From: Rhodoferax sp.
GTDB lineage: Bacteria; Pseudomonadota; Gammaproteobacteria; Burkholderiales; Burkholderiaceae_C
Direction: 5' to 3'
Length of the DNA stretch: 64,000 nt
NCBI GenBank assembly: GCA_024236015.1
Contig: JACKLK010000009.1
Span: 200,906-264,905 of the forward strand
In this document: piece after piece, positions 1 through 9,594 of the stretch
How the letters are laid out: every line of letters starts with the position of its first letter
Position numbering within the stretch: position 1 is the stretch's first letter
The notes under the pieces: model-generated
Database searches by the model: none
The model's input: the letters and a program-made list of their open reading frames with translations, nothing else
What the model was told of the DNA's origin: nothing
Made by a program: the position numbers and the translations under genes

Positions 1-1111
1 CATTCGTTCCCTCCCCGATCAGCAGTAGGGGAGCATCGCGATAGAGCCGCTCCGCATCGAACTCGCGGGAGTACCCGTATGCGCCGTGAATGCGCACAGA
101 CTCCGTGGCGTTCTCGTACGCCGCTTCCGTGGCGAAGTACTTGGCCATGCCGGCTTCCATGTCGCACCGCTCATGGCGATCGAACTTCTCTGCCGCCGCC
201 CGAACCAGCAGACGTGCTGCCTCTACCCGCGTTGCCATCTCGCCAAGCTTGAGCTGAATAGCCTGGTGTTCGCAGATCGGCTTGCCGAATGTCCTTCGCT
301 GTTGGGCGTAGCGGACAGCTTGCTCCAGCGCTGCTTGGGCAACACCCACTCCGCGAGCGGCCACGTTAATGCGGCCAAGCTCCAGCCCGTTGAGGACGTG
401 CTTTAGGCCACGGCCCTCTTCGCCCCCAACGAGGCAGTCTGCGGGCACGTGGTAGTCCTAAAATAGTAGTTCGCAGGTGTCGATCCCCTTGTACCCCAGC
501 TTGTCCAGCTTCCGCACCACCTTGAATCCATCGCGCTTCTCCGCGATGAACAAGCTCATACCGCGATGCCGAGGCTCCGCACGCGGATCGGTCTTCACCA
601 GCAGCGCGATGCAGTTCCCGTGCAGACTGTTGGTGATCCAGGTCTTGCTTCCGTTGACAACGTAGTGATCTCCCTCCCGACGTGCTACCGTTCGGATCGC
701 CTGAAGATCCGTACCGCAATCTGGCTCGGTGAGGCCGACCCCACCCCGCAGTTCCCCGGTGGCGAAACGCGGCAGGAAGCGGCGTCGCTGCTCTTCCGTT
801 CCGTTGTTCTGCACGGCCATCGCCATGATGAGATGCGAGTTGACGATGCCCGCTAGGCTCATCCAGACCCTCGACATGCGTTCCATCAGTCGGGCATACG
901 TCCGGGTCGGTAGGCCGAGCCCACCGTATTCGGCGCGAATGGTGCAGCCGAACAGTCCCATCTCTTTCATGTGCGCAACGATGTCGTGCGGATAGAAGTC
1001 TTCATGCTCCCACTCTCGAACGTGAGGCTGCACTTCACCTTCGAGGAAACGGTCGACTGCCGAGACGAACGCCTCTTCCTCACCCGGATCCAAATTGGTT
1101 GTGTCGGTCAT
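1..1111 (-). pseudogene. Acyl-CoA dehydrogenase, interrupted by an in-frame amber codon; 3' end beyond the window
   Basis: Flavin-dependent alpha,beta-dehydrogenation of an acyl-CoA. The frame opens at the ATG at 1111, overlapping the stop of the upstream gene as ATGA. It shows the acyl-CoA dehydrogenase middle domain (GLTEPDCGTD, then VNGSKTWITN). A TAG codon at 458-460 stops it after CELLF. The same frame continues without another stop to base 1, with DYHVPADCLVGGE, the FAD-binding RRTFGKP block, a helix ending YGYSREFD, and IGEGTNE, which carries the usual catalytic glutamate. At this position most relatives have Asp, Glu or Gln; CAG or GAG to TAG needs one base change. It is the third gene of a reverse operon with the SDR and MmgE/PrpD genes. 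The break is either a recent nonsense mutation or a sequencing error. Confidence 0.88.
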
Positions 1112-2535
1112 TGCTTGATTCCAGAGATTCGCTGCGCAAGAAGCGCAGTCAGGTTGTCGATGCAAACGCTTTCGTCCAACTGAAGAACCGCATCGCGAAT
1201 GAGAGTCGCGCGGTCCTCCCCGGCGACTCGTTGCGCGGTCTCCTCGAACTTACGAAGGATGTCGGACTCGCTAAGGGGTCGTTCCGGGCTGCCACGATTG
1301 ATATCCTCGTTCACCTCTCGTACGGCTCCGTCGGTGTATTCCACCGTGACGGCGCCGGAGTAGTGGCGAGGGAAGTCAGCGTCTGGGTTGACCTCACAGA
1401 TCACGCGTTCCGCGAGGCTGAGCACATCAGGATTGCGTAGCGCGTGCTCGGCTAGTTCACCTAGTCCGAAGCGGCCTTTCAGGAGCGCAGTGGCTACGAT
1501 GTACTGCAGAGAAAACTGTGCGTCGTATGAGGTCTTGGGCCGCAACTTGACCTCGCGCGGCTCGCACACGATGTTCATGACACCGGCCGGAACGCGAACG
1601 CGCACGCGCTTCACACGACTAGCGTCCACCCCATCGTTATGAAGTTGAATCGCTGCATCGGCGCTAGCGTGCGTGAAATGGCACGCAGGAAACGGCTTGA
1701 GGGCAACATTCAGGGTTTCCCAACCCGTTCCCAGGCCCGCAAAGGCTTGTGCGACGTCGTCGGGGGCGGGTTGCGACTTTAGGTGTGTGGCGTACAGCCC
1801 GAAGCGACCATCGTATGGTGCTTCAACACCCCGGAAACCCCTTCCGGCCAAGTAGGCGGCCGTGATACCGCTACTTGCCGCCCAACCCGGATGCAGACGC
1901 TTGGTCCATGACCCATCCTCCAGGAATTGGAATGTCCCTGACGCGAAGGACAGCACGATGCCCTGTGAGTCGGCAATCTTGGCTTCGTTCAGCCGCAGAA
2001 GCTTCGCCGCGGCCGTCGCGGCCGCGAATGCTCCAACCACCCCGGTCGGGTGAAACCCGGTCTGGTGGAAGCCGCCCTTCGCTACGCTGCCGATCCGAGC
2101 TGCTACTTCGGTTCCCAGGACAAACGCCGTGATCATGTCGCGTCCCGACAGGCCATGCTTCTCGGCCAGCGCAAGGGTGGTCGGCAGAAGGGATGCCGTG
2201 GTGTGAGTGACACTTCCCATATGGGTGTCGTCGTAATCAATGCCATGTATCAGGATTCCGTTCATCAGAGCGGCGTCCCGAAGACCTAGGCGACGGTCGC
2301 CGCCAATGACGGCGGATGCTCCGCCGCCTCCAGCGTCGACTAGCGCTTCGACGGCTGGACCTGCGAAGTCATAAGCCGCAGAAGCCAATGCAACACCAAT
2401 AGCATCCAACATCAGAAATTTTGCTCGCCTGCTGACGGGAGAGGGAATACTGTTCCAGTCCAATTCGCACGCGAAGCGCGCAATCGCTTTCGACATCCCC
2501 AGGGTCGAGTCCGGAGCGCGGGCTTGCGCGTTCAA
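1108..2535 (-). CDS. MmgE/PrpD family protein (2-methylcitrate dehydratase-like)
   Basis: 475 residues, the usual length of the MmgE/PrpD family, whose members include 2-methylcitrate dehydratase and cis-aconitate decarboxylase. The N-terminal helical domain carries the family motif HGIDYDDTH (about residues 97-105). A lysine/histidine stretch, WTKRLHPGW, follows near residue 210, and the C-terminal domain contains CHFTHASAD. The start overlaps the stop of the SDR gene as ATGA, and the stop overlaps the start of the acyl-CoA dehydrogenase, so the three are translationally coupled. The substrate is unknown. In this context it may dehydrate or isomerise a branched acid or CoA ester; that is inference from neighbours. 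Confidence 0.85.
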   Translation of the reverse strand: MNAQARAPDSTLGMSKAIARFACELDWNSIPSPVSRRAKFLMLDAIGVALASAAYDFAGPAVEALVDAGGGGASAVIGGDRRLGLRDAALMNGILIHGIDYDDTHMGSVTHTTASLLPTTLALAEKHGLSGRDMITAFVLGTEVAARIGSVAKGGFHQTGFHPTGVVGAFAAATAAAKLLRLNEAKIADSQGIVLSFASGTFQFLEDGSWTKRLHPGWAASSGITAAYLAGRGFRGVEAPYDGRFGLYATHLKSQPAPDDVAQAFAGLGTGWETLNVALKPFPACHFTHASADAAIQLHNDGVDASRVKRVRVRVPAGVMNIVCEPREVKLRPKTSYDAQFSLQYIVATALLKGRFGLGELAEHALRNPDVLSLAERVICEVNPDADFPRHYSGAVTVEYTDGAVREVNEDINRGSPERPLSESDILRKFEETAQRVAGEDRATLIRDAVLQLDESVCIDNLTALLAQRISGIKQ

Positions 2536-3455
2536 AGCGGATCCCAGGTAAAGACGTCCTGAGTCCTATCGAGAGGACTGAAGGACCGACTCAGCGATGG
2601 CATGGCGTGCGTCTTCACCGTCTCCGGTGTCCAGCCGCCCTCAGCTTCGCTGCGGTGAACTGAGCGAATCGGCCGATGCTGGTTGAAGAGAAAAATCTCG
2701 TTGGCGCGTACTGCAAAGACTTGCCCGGACACGTCTCGCGCCGCCTCGCTTGCGAGGTAAGCGGCAAGAGGTGCAATCTTCTGCGTTTCCATTCTCTTGA
2801 GCTTCTCGACCCTTTCTTTCTGGTCCGGCGTCTCGGCGGGAATGGCGCCGATCATTCGGCTGAATGCGAATGGGGCGATGCAATTGGAGCGGACGTTATA
2901 GCGCTGCATGTCCAGGGCAATCGACTTCGAGAGACCTACGATTCCCATCTTTGCTGCGGCGTAGTTGGCCTGCCCGACGTTGCCGACCAAGCCCGATGTC
3001 GACGTGATATGTACGTAGCTGCCGCCGTTCTGCGACTTGAAGTGAGGCGCTGCCGCTCGAGAGATGAAGAATGTCCCGTTCAGATGGACATCGATCACGG
3101 CTTTCCACTCGTCGATCGACATGTTGAAGAAAAACCGATCACGCAGGATGCCGGCGTTGTTCACTACGGCATCGATGCGGCCAAAATGGTCGAGCGCCAC
3201 TTGGACGATACGATTGGCGGAGTTCCATTCAGCAACGCTATCGAAGCTCGCGACCGCCTCGCCGCCGGAGGCGCGGATCTCGCTGACGACTCCATCGGCG
3301 GCTTGGTTGCTCGCGCCTTCTCCCGTCACCGATGTCCCGACATCGTTCACGACCACGCGCGCACCTTCCGCAGCCATCGCTCTCGCGAAGTCACGTCCGA
3401 TGCCGCCACCAGCGCCCGTAACGACGACAACCTTGCCTTCCAACATGTTTCCCAC
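2532..3455 (-). CDS. Short-chain dehydrogenase, 3-hydroxyacyl-CoA dehydrogenase-like
   Basis: 307-residue classical SDR. The NAD-binding motif TGAGGGIG is near residues 13-20, NNAG near 99-102, and the catalytic Ser/Tyr/Lys set near S152-154, Y165 and K169 (YAAAK). The sequence around GRDFARAMAAEGARVVVNDVG resembles the dehydrogenase domain of peroxisomal multifunctional enzyme 2, which oxidises 3-hydroxyacyl-CoA. The tail beyond residue 250 is longer than in minimal SDRs. The GTG at 3455 has AGGAG about seven bases upstream and is preferred to the ATG at 3446. First gene of the reverse operon, divergent from fadH. Confidence 0.87.
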   Translation of the reverse strand: MGNMLEGKVVVVTGAGGGIGRDFARAMAAEGARVVVNDVGTSVTGEGASNQAADGVVSEIRASGGEAVASFDSVAEWNSANRIVQVALDHFGRIDAVVNNAGILRDRFFFNMSIDEWKAVIDVHLNGTFFISRAAAPHFKSQNGGSYVHITSTSGLVGNVGQANYAAAKMGIVGLSKSIALDMQRYNVRSNCIAPFAFSRMIGAIPAETPDQKERVEKLKRMETQKIAPLAAYLASEAARDVSGQVFAVRANEIFLFNQHRPIRSVHRSEAEGGWTPETVKTHAMPSLSRSFSPLDRTQDVFTWDPL

Positions 3456-3510
3456 TTCAGTCTCCTAGCGCAGTTAACAGCGCCAATCCGTGAAAGATAA
3501 CCGGATTAAC

Positions 3511-3522
3511 TTGACCGGTCAA
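3511..3522. promoter_or_regulatory. 12-bp perfect palindrome TTGACCGGTCAA, candidate operator
   Basis: Lies in the 135-bp divergent intergenic region between the SDR operon and fadH, where a shared operator would be expected. Ten of its twelve bases recur at 20255-20266, in the divergent region next to the GntR-type regulator gene. That shared position makes it a candidate binding site for that regulator. No footprint data are visible, so this is inference. Confidence 0.55.
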
Positions 3523-3590
3523 GTGGGTACGGATAACATCGTGTCCGGTAGCGCGGCAGACGCCAGAGCCGCTTTTCAAAGGAACGCCTC

Positions 3591-5654
3591 ATGAACACAT
3601 CCCCACAGCCGTACCCCCATCTCTTGTCGCCCCTGAGCGTCGGCGCCCACACCCTTAGGAATCGAGTCGTCATGGGCTCCATGCACACACGCATGGAACA
3701 TCTTGATGACGCCGTGGCTCGCCATGTCGCCTTTTATGCGGAGCGGGCCCGAGGCGGCGTCGGCCTCATCATCACGGGCGGCTTCTCGCCGAACGAGGCT
3801 GGCCGGATTGAAGCTGGTGCGCCCATACTGAATAGCCGGGAGGAAGCTCTGCACCACCACAAGCCTGTCGTGGACGCCGTGCACGCTGACGGCGCGAAGA
3901 TCATCCTTCAGCTCCTGCATTCCGGGCGCTATGCCAAGCACGAGAACATCGTGGGCGTTTCGGACATCCGCTCACCCATCAATCCGCGCACTCCCAAACC
4001 TATGACTGGCGAGGAGATTCAGGGAACGATCGACGACTTCGTCGCTTGCGCACGCCTGGCGGCGCTGGCCGGCTACGACGGCGTCGAAGTGATGGGTTCG
4101 GAGGGCTACCTCATCAACCAGTTCGTGGTCCCGCGCACTAACAACCGGAATGACGAATGGGGTGGCACCTTCGAAAAGCGAACCCGTTTCCCGGTGGAGC
4201 TCGTGAAGTCACTGCGTACAGCGTTGGGGCCCGAGTTCATGATCATGTATCGGATATCGGCCCTCGACCTGGTGGAAGGCGGCAGCACCGCCGACGAGAT
4301 TGACGAGCTGGCGCGACGCGTCGAGGCTGCCGGCGCAGACGTCTTAAACACGGGCTACGGCTGGCACGAGGCCCCGGTACCCACGATCGCGTACCCTGTG
4401 CCGCGCGCTGCGTTCACTTTCGCCAGCGCACGCATACGCGGCGCCGTTCGAATCCCGGTCATTGCGTCGAACCGGATCAACACGGCTGAAGTCGCCGAGG
4501 GCATCCTTGCCCGGGAGGAGGCAGATCTGATTTCCATGGCGCGACCCTTGCTCGCCGACCCCGAGTTCGTCCGCAAGGCCCAGGAGGGGCGGCCGGAAGA
4601 TACGAACGTCTGCATTGCTTGCAACCAAGCTTGCCTAGACTTCATCTTCAAGGAAAAGGTGGCTACCTGCCTGGTCAACCCGCGTGCATGCCGCGAGACC
4701 GAGTTCCCGATCGCTGTGCGTGCGCGAGAACCGCAACGCATCGCCGTCGTGGGTGCGGGTCCAGCCGGCCTGAGCTTCGCCACCCAAGCCGCGTCCATGG
4801 GACACCAAGTGGTCCTCTTTGACGCGGAAAGCGAAGTTGGTGGACAGTTGAACCTCGCACGGCGCGTTCCTGGTAAGCAAGAGTTCGACGAACTGCTGCG
4901 CTACTTCAAGGTGCGTTTGAGCAGGTCAACGGTCGAAGTCAGGCTGTCGACACGCGCCTCCTTGGAAGATTTGATCGCTGGGGGGTTTGATCGTGTCGTA
5001 CTGGCCACTGGAATCCGGCCAAGGCCCATTCACTTTCCCGGCGCGGACCGCGCAAACGTTGTCGGCTACATCGACGTCCTGTTGGGTCGCGTCGACGTGG
5101 GCCCACGGGTAGCCATCATCGGCACCGGCGGGATCGGCCATGACGTGGCCGAACTGCTGACCAGCTCGCACAGCGGGGCGGAATCGCCTGACGAGTTCCT
5201 GTCTTTCTGGGGCGTGGATAGCACCATTGCACAACGAGGAGGTCTGCTACCCGAGCACAAGGTATCGGCCGCCCGCGAAGTCACGCTGCTGCAGCGTTCG
5301 AGCGGGCGCGTTGGTTCGCGTCTCGGCAAATCCACCGGCTGGATCCATCGAAGCAAGCTGAAGAAGCGCGGTGTGCGATTCCTGTCGGGGGTCAGCTACA
5401 AGCATATTGATGACACGGGCTTCCACGTGACAGTGGAGGGTGAGCCACGGATTCTCGAGGTCGACACCATCGTTATCTGTGCGGGGCAGGAGTCGGAAGA
5501 CAGCCTGGCCGGATTGGTGCAATCGGCAGGTGTGCCCGTAGACGTGATCGGAGGCGCACTGCTTGCCACCGAACTGGATGCGCTGCGCGCCATCGACGAT
5601 GGAATGCGCCTGGCCCACGCCATCAGTAAGGGACGCGTTAAGGAGGCCGCATGA
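3591..5654 (+). CDS. fadH: 2,4-dienoyl-CoA reductase (NADPH), FadH family
   Basis: Reduces the 2,4-dienoyl-CoA intermediates formed when unsaturated acyl chains are beta-oxidised. 687 residues, close to E. coli FadH, and similar along the whole length. The old-yellow-enzyme barrel starts with VVMGSMHT (about 27-33). The active-site tyrosine is in MGSEGYLIN (Y173) and the histidine in GYGWHE (H259). The 4Fe-4S cysteines are C341, C344, C348 and C360. The FAD-binding GAGPAGL is near 388-394, followed by the NADPH domain (GTGGIG, then TGWIH). AAAGGAA precedes the ATG. First gene of a forward operon; its stop overlaps the next start as ATGA. Confidence 0.95.
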   Translation: MNTSPQPYPHLLSPLSVGAHTLRNRVVMGSMHTRMEHLDDAVARHVAFYAERARGGVGLIITGGFSPNEAGRIEAGAPILNSREEALHHHKPVVDAVHADGAKIILQLLHSGRYAKHENIVGVSDIRSPINPRTPKPMTGEEIQGTIDDFVACARLAALAGYDGVEVMGSEGYLINQFVVPRTNNRNDEWGGTFEKRTRFPVELVKSLRTALGPEFMIMYRISALDLVEGGSTADEIDELARRVEAAGADVLNTGYGWHEAPVPTIAYPVPRAAFTFASARIRGAVRIPVIASNRINTAEVAEGILAREEADLISMARPLLADPEFVRKAQEGRPEDTNVCIACNQACLDFIFKEKVATCLVNPRACRETEFPIAVRAREPQRIAVVGAGPAGLSFATQAASMGHQVVLFDAESEVGGQLNLARRVPGKQEFDELLRYFKVRLSRSTVEVRLSTRASLEDLIAGGFDRVVLATGIRPRPIHFPGADRANVVGYIDVLLGRVDVGPRVAIIGTGGIGHDVAELLTSSHSGAESPDEFLSFWGVDSTIAQRGGLLPEHKVSAAREVTLLQRSSGRVGSRLGKSTGWIHRSKLKKRGVRFLSGVSYKHIDDTGFHVTVEGEPRILEVDTIVICAGQESEDSLAGLVQSAGVPVDVIGGALLATELDALRAIDDGMRLAHAISKGRVKEAA

Positions 5655-6853
5655 CAGCGGCGAGCGCATTGGAGGGAGTCCGTGTCCTGGACTTAACACG
5701 TGTGGTCGCAGGTCCTTGGGCCACCATGATGCTGTCGGACATGGGCGCCGACGTCATCAAGGTCGAAAGCCCGAAGGACGGTGACTACACGCGACGCTGG
5801 GGTGCCGCGCTGCCAGGTGGCGAGCGGCCCTATTTCCTCTCGACCAACCGCAACAAGCGAAGCGTTGCGATTGACTTTTCGACGCCCCAGGGCCAAAAGC
5901 TAGTACGCGAATTGGCGATTCAGTCCGATGTGCTCGTCGAAAACTATCTCACGGGCACTCTCGCTCGGTATGGACTCGACTGGGAAACGCTACAGGAGCT
6001 GAATCCCCGGCTTATCTATTGCTCCGTAAGTGGTTACGGCCGTACCGGCCCGATGAAGGACCGTCCCGGCTTCGACCCTATCGTACAGGGCGAGTCCGGC
6101 TTGATGTCTGTCACAGGGGAGATCGAGGGACGTCCAATGAAGATAGGCGTCCCCCTGGTCGACATTATGGCGGGCATGTATGCCGCCTATGCCGTGTCCT
6201 CCGCACTGATAGCTCGGAGCCGAACAAAGCGCGGGCAGTTCATCGACATCTCGCTGCTCGATGTCGCGCTGGGCAATCTCGGCTCCGTTGGTGCCAACGC
6301 TTTGCTGCTAAACCAGGTGCCCGGTCGATACGCGAATGCCCACGCGGACGTAGTGCCGTTCGAGATGTACCCGACCAGCGATGGACATCTGAATCTTGCT
6401 GTCGGCAACGACGCACAGTTCATGCGCCTCTGCGTCAAGGTCCTGGAGCGGCCAGATCTGGCTGCCTCCGGCAAGTTCACCACCAACGATCTGCGCCGCG
6501 CCAACCGAGCTGAACTCGACAATGTGCTGGCCGCTTGTTTTCGGGAAGCGTCCCGGGACTATTGGCTTTCCAAACTTGCCGCCGAAGGGATCCCCGCAGG
6601 CAATGTTCGCAATGCGCTCGAAGCCCTGAATTCTCCAGAAGCAGCCGCCAGAGGCATGGTCTTCGAAGTCGACCACCCACGCGAAGGCAGACTGCGCTTG
6701 GTCTCGTCGCCGCTGAAGCTGAGCGATACGCCCGTGGTGCCACCGAAGGCGCCTCCCGTGTTTGGGCAGCACACAGTGGATGTCCTGGTGGAACGATTGC
6801 GTTTGGACACCAATGAAATTGCCGGGCTGCGCGCGGCCGGAGTGGTGGCGTGA
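5651..6853 (+). CDS. Class III (CaiB/BaiF) CoA-transferase
   Basis: 400 residues. Moves CoA between carboxylic acids in this family. The N-terminal block GVRVLDLTRVVAGPWATMML is typical. RPGFDPIVQGESGLMS near residues 138-152 carries the aspartate (about D142) that forms the acyl-anhydride intermediate in formyl-CoA transferase-type enzymes. Start and stop both overlap neighbouring genes by four bases (ATGA and GTGA), so it is translationally coupled in the fadH operon. The likely role is activation of the substrate acid by CoA transfer; donor and acceptor cannot be read from the sequence. Confidence 0.9.
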   Translation: MTAASALEGVRVLDLTRVVAGPWATMMLSDMGADVIKVESPKDGDYTRRWGAALPGGERPYFLSTNRNKRSVAIDFSTPQGQKLVRELAIQSDVLVENYLTGTLARYGLDWETLQELNPRLIYCSVSGYGRTGPMKDRPGFDPIVQGESGLMSVTGEIEGRPMKIGVPLVDIMAGMYAAYAVSSALIARSRTKRGQFIDISLLDVALGNLGSVGANALLLNQVPGRYANAHADVVPFEMYPTSDGHLNLAVGNDAQFMRLCVKVLERPDLAASGKFTTNDLRRANRAELDNVLAACFREASRDYWLSKLAAEGIPAGNVRNALEALNSPEAAARGMVFEVDHPREGRLRLVSSPLKLSDTPVVPPKAPPVFGQHTVDVLVERLRLDTNEIAGLRAAGVVA

Positions 6854-8043
6854 GCGGAGAACTACTCAGTACAGCCCGTGGACCGCTCGCGGGAGTCAAG
6901 ATCATCGAGATGGCAGGCATCGGCCCCGCGCCGATGGCCGCCATGTTGTTCTCTGAACTAGGCGCAACGGTAGTTCGTATCGAGCGGCGTATCGGCGCCG
7001 CAGGCGGCATTGAGCGGCCGCTGCGATTCAACTACGTCCTCCGAGGGCGCGACGCCATCTCGCTTGATTTGAAGGACCCCGCGGCGATAGAGGCTGTGCT
7101 CGAACTCGTCGAAGCCGCGGATGTTCTGATCGAAGGCTTTCGACCGGGCGTGATGGAGCGCCTGGGCCTGAGCCCAGAGGTGTGCCTCGCCCGCAAGCCA
7201 CAACTCGTGTATGGGCGAGTGACAGGCTGGGGCCAGGAGGGTCCGCTTGCAAACTCTGCCGGCCACGACATCAACTACATCGCGCTGACCGGTGTGCTGA
7301 ACGCGATTGGCCGGGCAGGCCAGCCGCCCACTGTTCCTGTCAACCTAGTGGGGGACTATGCAGGGGGCTCTCTGTATCTGGTAGTCGGCATTCTTGCCGC
7401 CTTGCATCAAGCACGATCGTCCGGGCAAGGCCAAATCGTTGACGCAGCCATCGTGGATGGTACCGCGCATCTCGCGACTAGCCTGTTCGGGATGCTGGCA
7501 GCCGGAGTCTGGGCAGAGGAGCGCGGAACCAACCTTGCCGACTCGGGCGCTTGGTTCTACGACGTTTATGAGTGCGCTGACGGAAAGTGGATTAGCGTGG
7601 GACCACTGGAGCCAAAGTTTCTCAAAGAACTCCTCCAGCGTGTCGGCGCCGAGGACTTGGGCGCCGAGGCCAGTCTCGATCCGTCGGGATGGCGCGCGGC
7701 GCGGCGGCGACTGGAAGAGATCTTCCGCACGCGCCCTCAGTCGTCATGGTGCGAAGTGCTAGACGGCACCGACGCATGCTTCGCCCCCGTTCTGACCATG
7801 AGAGAGGCGCCAAGTCATCCGCATTTGCGCGCTCGTCATACCTTCTGCGAGATCGACGGTCTGATGCAGCCGGCCCCAGCTCCCCGCTTTTCGCGGTGGC
7901 CAAGCCAGCGCCCGCAGCCACCCCAGCCAGCGGACAGCGACGTGGTGGCGGCCCTTTCGGCCTTCCTGAAGAAAGAGCGCATCGATGAACTCGTTGCCGT
8001 CGGTGTTCTACGCACGATCGAGGAGAAGACGAATGCCGGGTGA
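6850..8043 (+). CDS. Alpha-methylacyl-CoA racemase-like CoA-transferase family protein
   Basis: 397 residues, same superfamily as the preceding gene but closer to alpha-methylacyl-CoA racemase. SAGHDINYIALTG places a histidine at about 139, and NLVGDYAGG an aspartate at about 169. These match the His/Asp acid-base pair of mycobacterial MCR. Racemases of this kind epimerise 2-methyl branched acyl-CoAs before dehydrogenation, which suggests the pathway substrate has a methyl branch (inference). Starts at GTG 6850 inside the upstream stop (GTGA). The last bases overlap the start of the thiolase-like gene. Confidence 0.85.
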   Translation: MSGELLSTARGPLAGVKIIEMAGIGPAPMAAMLFSELGATVVRIERRIGAAGGIERPLRFNYVLRGRDAISLDLKDPAAIEAVLELVEAADVLIEGFRPGVMERLGLSPEVCLARKPQLVYGRVTGWGQEGPLANSAGHDINYIALTGVLNAIGRAGQPPTVPVNLVGDYAGGSLYLVVGILAALHQARSSGQGQIVDAAIVDGTAHLATSLFGMLAAGVWAEERGTNLADSGAWFYDVYECADGKWISVGPLEPKFLKELLQRVGAEDLGAEASLDPSGWRAARRRLEEIFRTRPQSSWCEVLDGTDACFAPVLTMREAPSHPHLRARHTFCEIDGLMQPAPAPRFSRWPSQRPQPPQPADSDVVAALSAFLKKERIDELVAVGVLRTIEEKTNAG

Positions 8044-9199
8044 TGATGCTTACGTTGCCGGGGCGTTCGAGCACCCGCTCAGGCTCGCGCCGGACAAGTC
8101 GGTCGCGCAGTTGCACGCCGAGGTTGCCAAAGGCGCTCTCGAAGATGCCGGGCTGTCATTGCAAGACGTCGATGGCTATTTCTGTGCAGGCGATGCCCCC
8201 GGGCTCGGGCCGCTGTCGATGGCCGACTACCTAGGAATCCAGCCTCGACACGTGGACTCCACGGAAACCGGTGGTTCAAGCTACCTGATCCACATTTCGC
8301 ACGCAGCCCAAGCCATCGCTGCAGGCAAGTGCGATGTCGCATTGATCACGCTCGCAGGCCGGCCACGTTCCGAAGGATCGACCGCAACGACGCCGCGTAG
8401 CTGGAACACCGGCACGCCAGAGGGACCTTTCGAGGCGCCATATGGCGCGAACAGCGCGAACCTGTACGCGATGTGTGCCAAGCGTCACATGTTTGAGTTT
8501 GGCACGACGCAGGAACAGCTGGCCTGGGTCAAGGTCGCTGCTTCACACCATGCCATGCACAACCCGAACGCGATGCTGCCGCGACCGGTTACCGTACAAG
8601 AGGTCCTCGGGTCCCCTATGGTCGCGGACCCCCTCCATCGGCTCGACTGCTGCGTGGTATCAGACGGAGGCGGCGCGCTCGTCCTAACCCGACGCGAAAT
8701 TGCAGCATCTCTCAAACGGCCATTGGTGCGGGTGGCCGGCGCAGGCGAAGCGGTGATGGGGCAAGCCGGCGGGCACGTCGAACTGACGCGGACCGCCGCC
8801 GCGATCTCCGGACCGCTCGCGTTCACGGAAGCTGGCGTGCGGCCTGCGGACATCCAGTACGCCTCGATCTACGACAGCTTCACCATCACCGTCATCCTGC
8901 AGCTTGAAGACCTCGGGTTCTGCGAGAAGGGGCGCGGGGGTGCCTTCGTGGCAGACGGTAACCTGATTGCCGGCGTGGGGAAGTTGCCCGTGAACACCGA
9001 CGGTGGTGGGTTGTGCAACAACCATCCGGCGAACCGGGGCGGCATGAACAAGGCCATTGAGGCTGTGCGGCAACTCAGGGGCGAAGCCCATCCAGCCGTA
9101 CAAGTTCCAAATTGCCGTCTAGCACTGGCTCAAGGGACAGGCGGCTATCTTGGCACGCGGCACGGCAGCGCCACCGTCATTTTCGAAAGGGAAGCGTGA
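8033..9199 (+). CDS. SCP2-type thiolase-like protein lacking the catalytic cysteines
   Basis: 388 residues from the ATG at 8033, which has GAGGAG eight bases upstream and overlaps the previous gene by 11 bases. The thiolase fold is clear: ALEDAGLSLQDVDG, the YDSFT motif (Y280) and GGGLCNNHPANRGG (H331). The position that normally holds the nucleophilic cysteine reads TETGGSSYL, with serines. The C-terminal CxG motif is replaced by QGTGGYLGTRHG. This is the pattern of lipid-transfer-type thiolase relatives such as Ltp2 of steroid side-chain degradation, which act as retro-aldolases and need a DUF35 partner. A DUF35 gene follows directly. Function is inferred from family and context. Confidence 0.85.
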   Translation: MPGDDAYVAGAFEHPLRLAPDKSVAQLHAEVAKGALEDAGLSLQDVDGYFCAGDAPGLGPLSMADYLGIQPRHVDSTETGGSSYLIHISHAAQAIAAGKCDVALITLAGRPRSEGSTATTPRSWNTGTPEGPFEAPYGANSANLYAMCAKRHMFEFGTTQEQLAWVKVAASHHAMHNPNAMLPRPVTVQEVLGSPMVADPLHRLDCCVVSDGGGALVLTRREIAASLKRPLVRVAGAGEAVMGQAGGHVELTRTAAAISGPLAFTEAGVRPADIQYASIYDSFTITVILQLEDLGFCEKGRGGAFVADGNLIAGVGKLPVNTDGGGLCNNHPANRGGMNKAIEAVRQLRGEAHPAVQVPNCRLALAQGTGGYLGTRHGSATVIFEREA

Positions 9200-9594
9200 T
9201 GGTCGAGCAGCCACCAATGACCGTAGGTGCCATTGCGCCGGAGACTCAGGAATACTGGAACGCCACTGCGCAAGGTCGGCTCTTGCTGCGCCATTGCTCG
9301 ACGTGCAGTCGGCCCCACCACTATCCCCGGACGCTATGTCCCTTCTGCGGGAGCGAGACCGAGTGGCGGGCCTGCAGCGGCCTGGGCGTGATCCTCTCCT
9401 TCAGCATCCAACGCCGAGTGCCGCAGGAGTACGTGGTGGCGTACGTCCAATTGGACGAGGGCATCGCCATCCTCACGCGCATCGTCGGCTGCGACTTCGA
9501 TTCCCTTGCGATCGGCCAGAAGGTGACCGTCGCATTCGAGGCGAGCACCGACGGCAAGCACGTCCCGGTGTTTCGCCTGGCCTCAAAGGAGTAA
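9199..9594 (+). CDS. DUF35 (zinc ribbon plus OB-fold) protein, partner of the thiolase-like protein
   Basis: 131 residues. A rubredoxin-like zinc ribbon is visible as C33-x2-C36 and C47-x2-C50 (CSTC and CPFC), followed by an OB-fold segment with VILSFSIQRR. Proteins of this family bind acyl-CoA and form complexes with cysteine-less thiolase relatives. The start (ATG 9199) overlaps the thiolase stop as TGATG, and the stop overlaps the next ATG as TAATG, so equal synthesis with both neighbours is likely. Start chosen because the in-frame upstream ATG at 9112 lies deep inside the thiolase gene. Confidence 0.88.
   Translation: MVEQPPMTVGAIAPETQEYWNATAQGRLLLRHCSTCSRPHHYPRTLCPFCGSETEWRACSGLGVILSFSIQRRVPQEYVVAYVQLDEGIAILTRIVGCDFDSLAIGQKVTVAFEASTDGKHVPVFRLASKE

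Noticed and set aside
458..460. Amber codon as pyrrolysine or programmed read-through
   Set aside because: No pyl genes or read-through context are visible, and acyl-CoA dehydrogenases do not use it; a nonsense mutation is simpler.
8033..9199. Calling the thiolase-like gene an acetyl-CoA acetyltransferase
   Set aside because: Both catalytic cysteine motifs are missing, so ordinary thiolysis is not supported.
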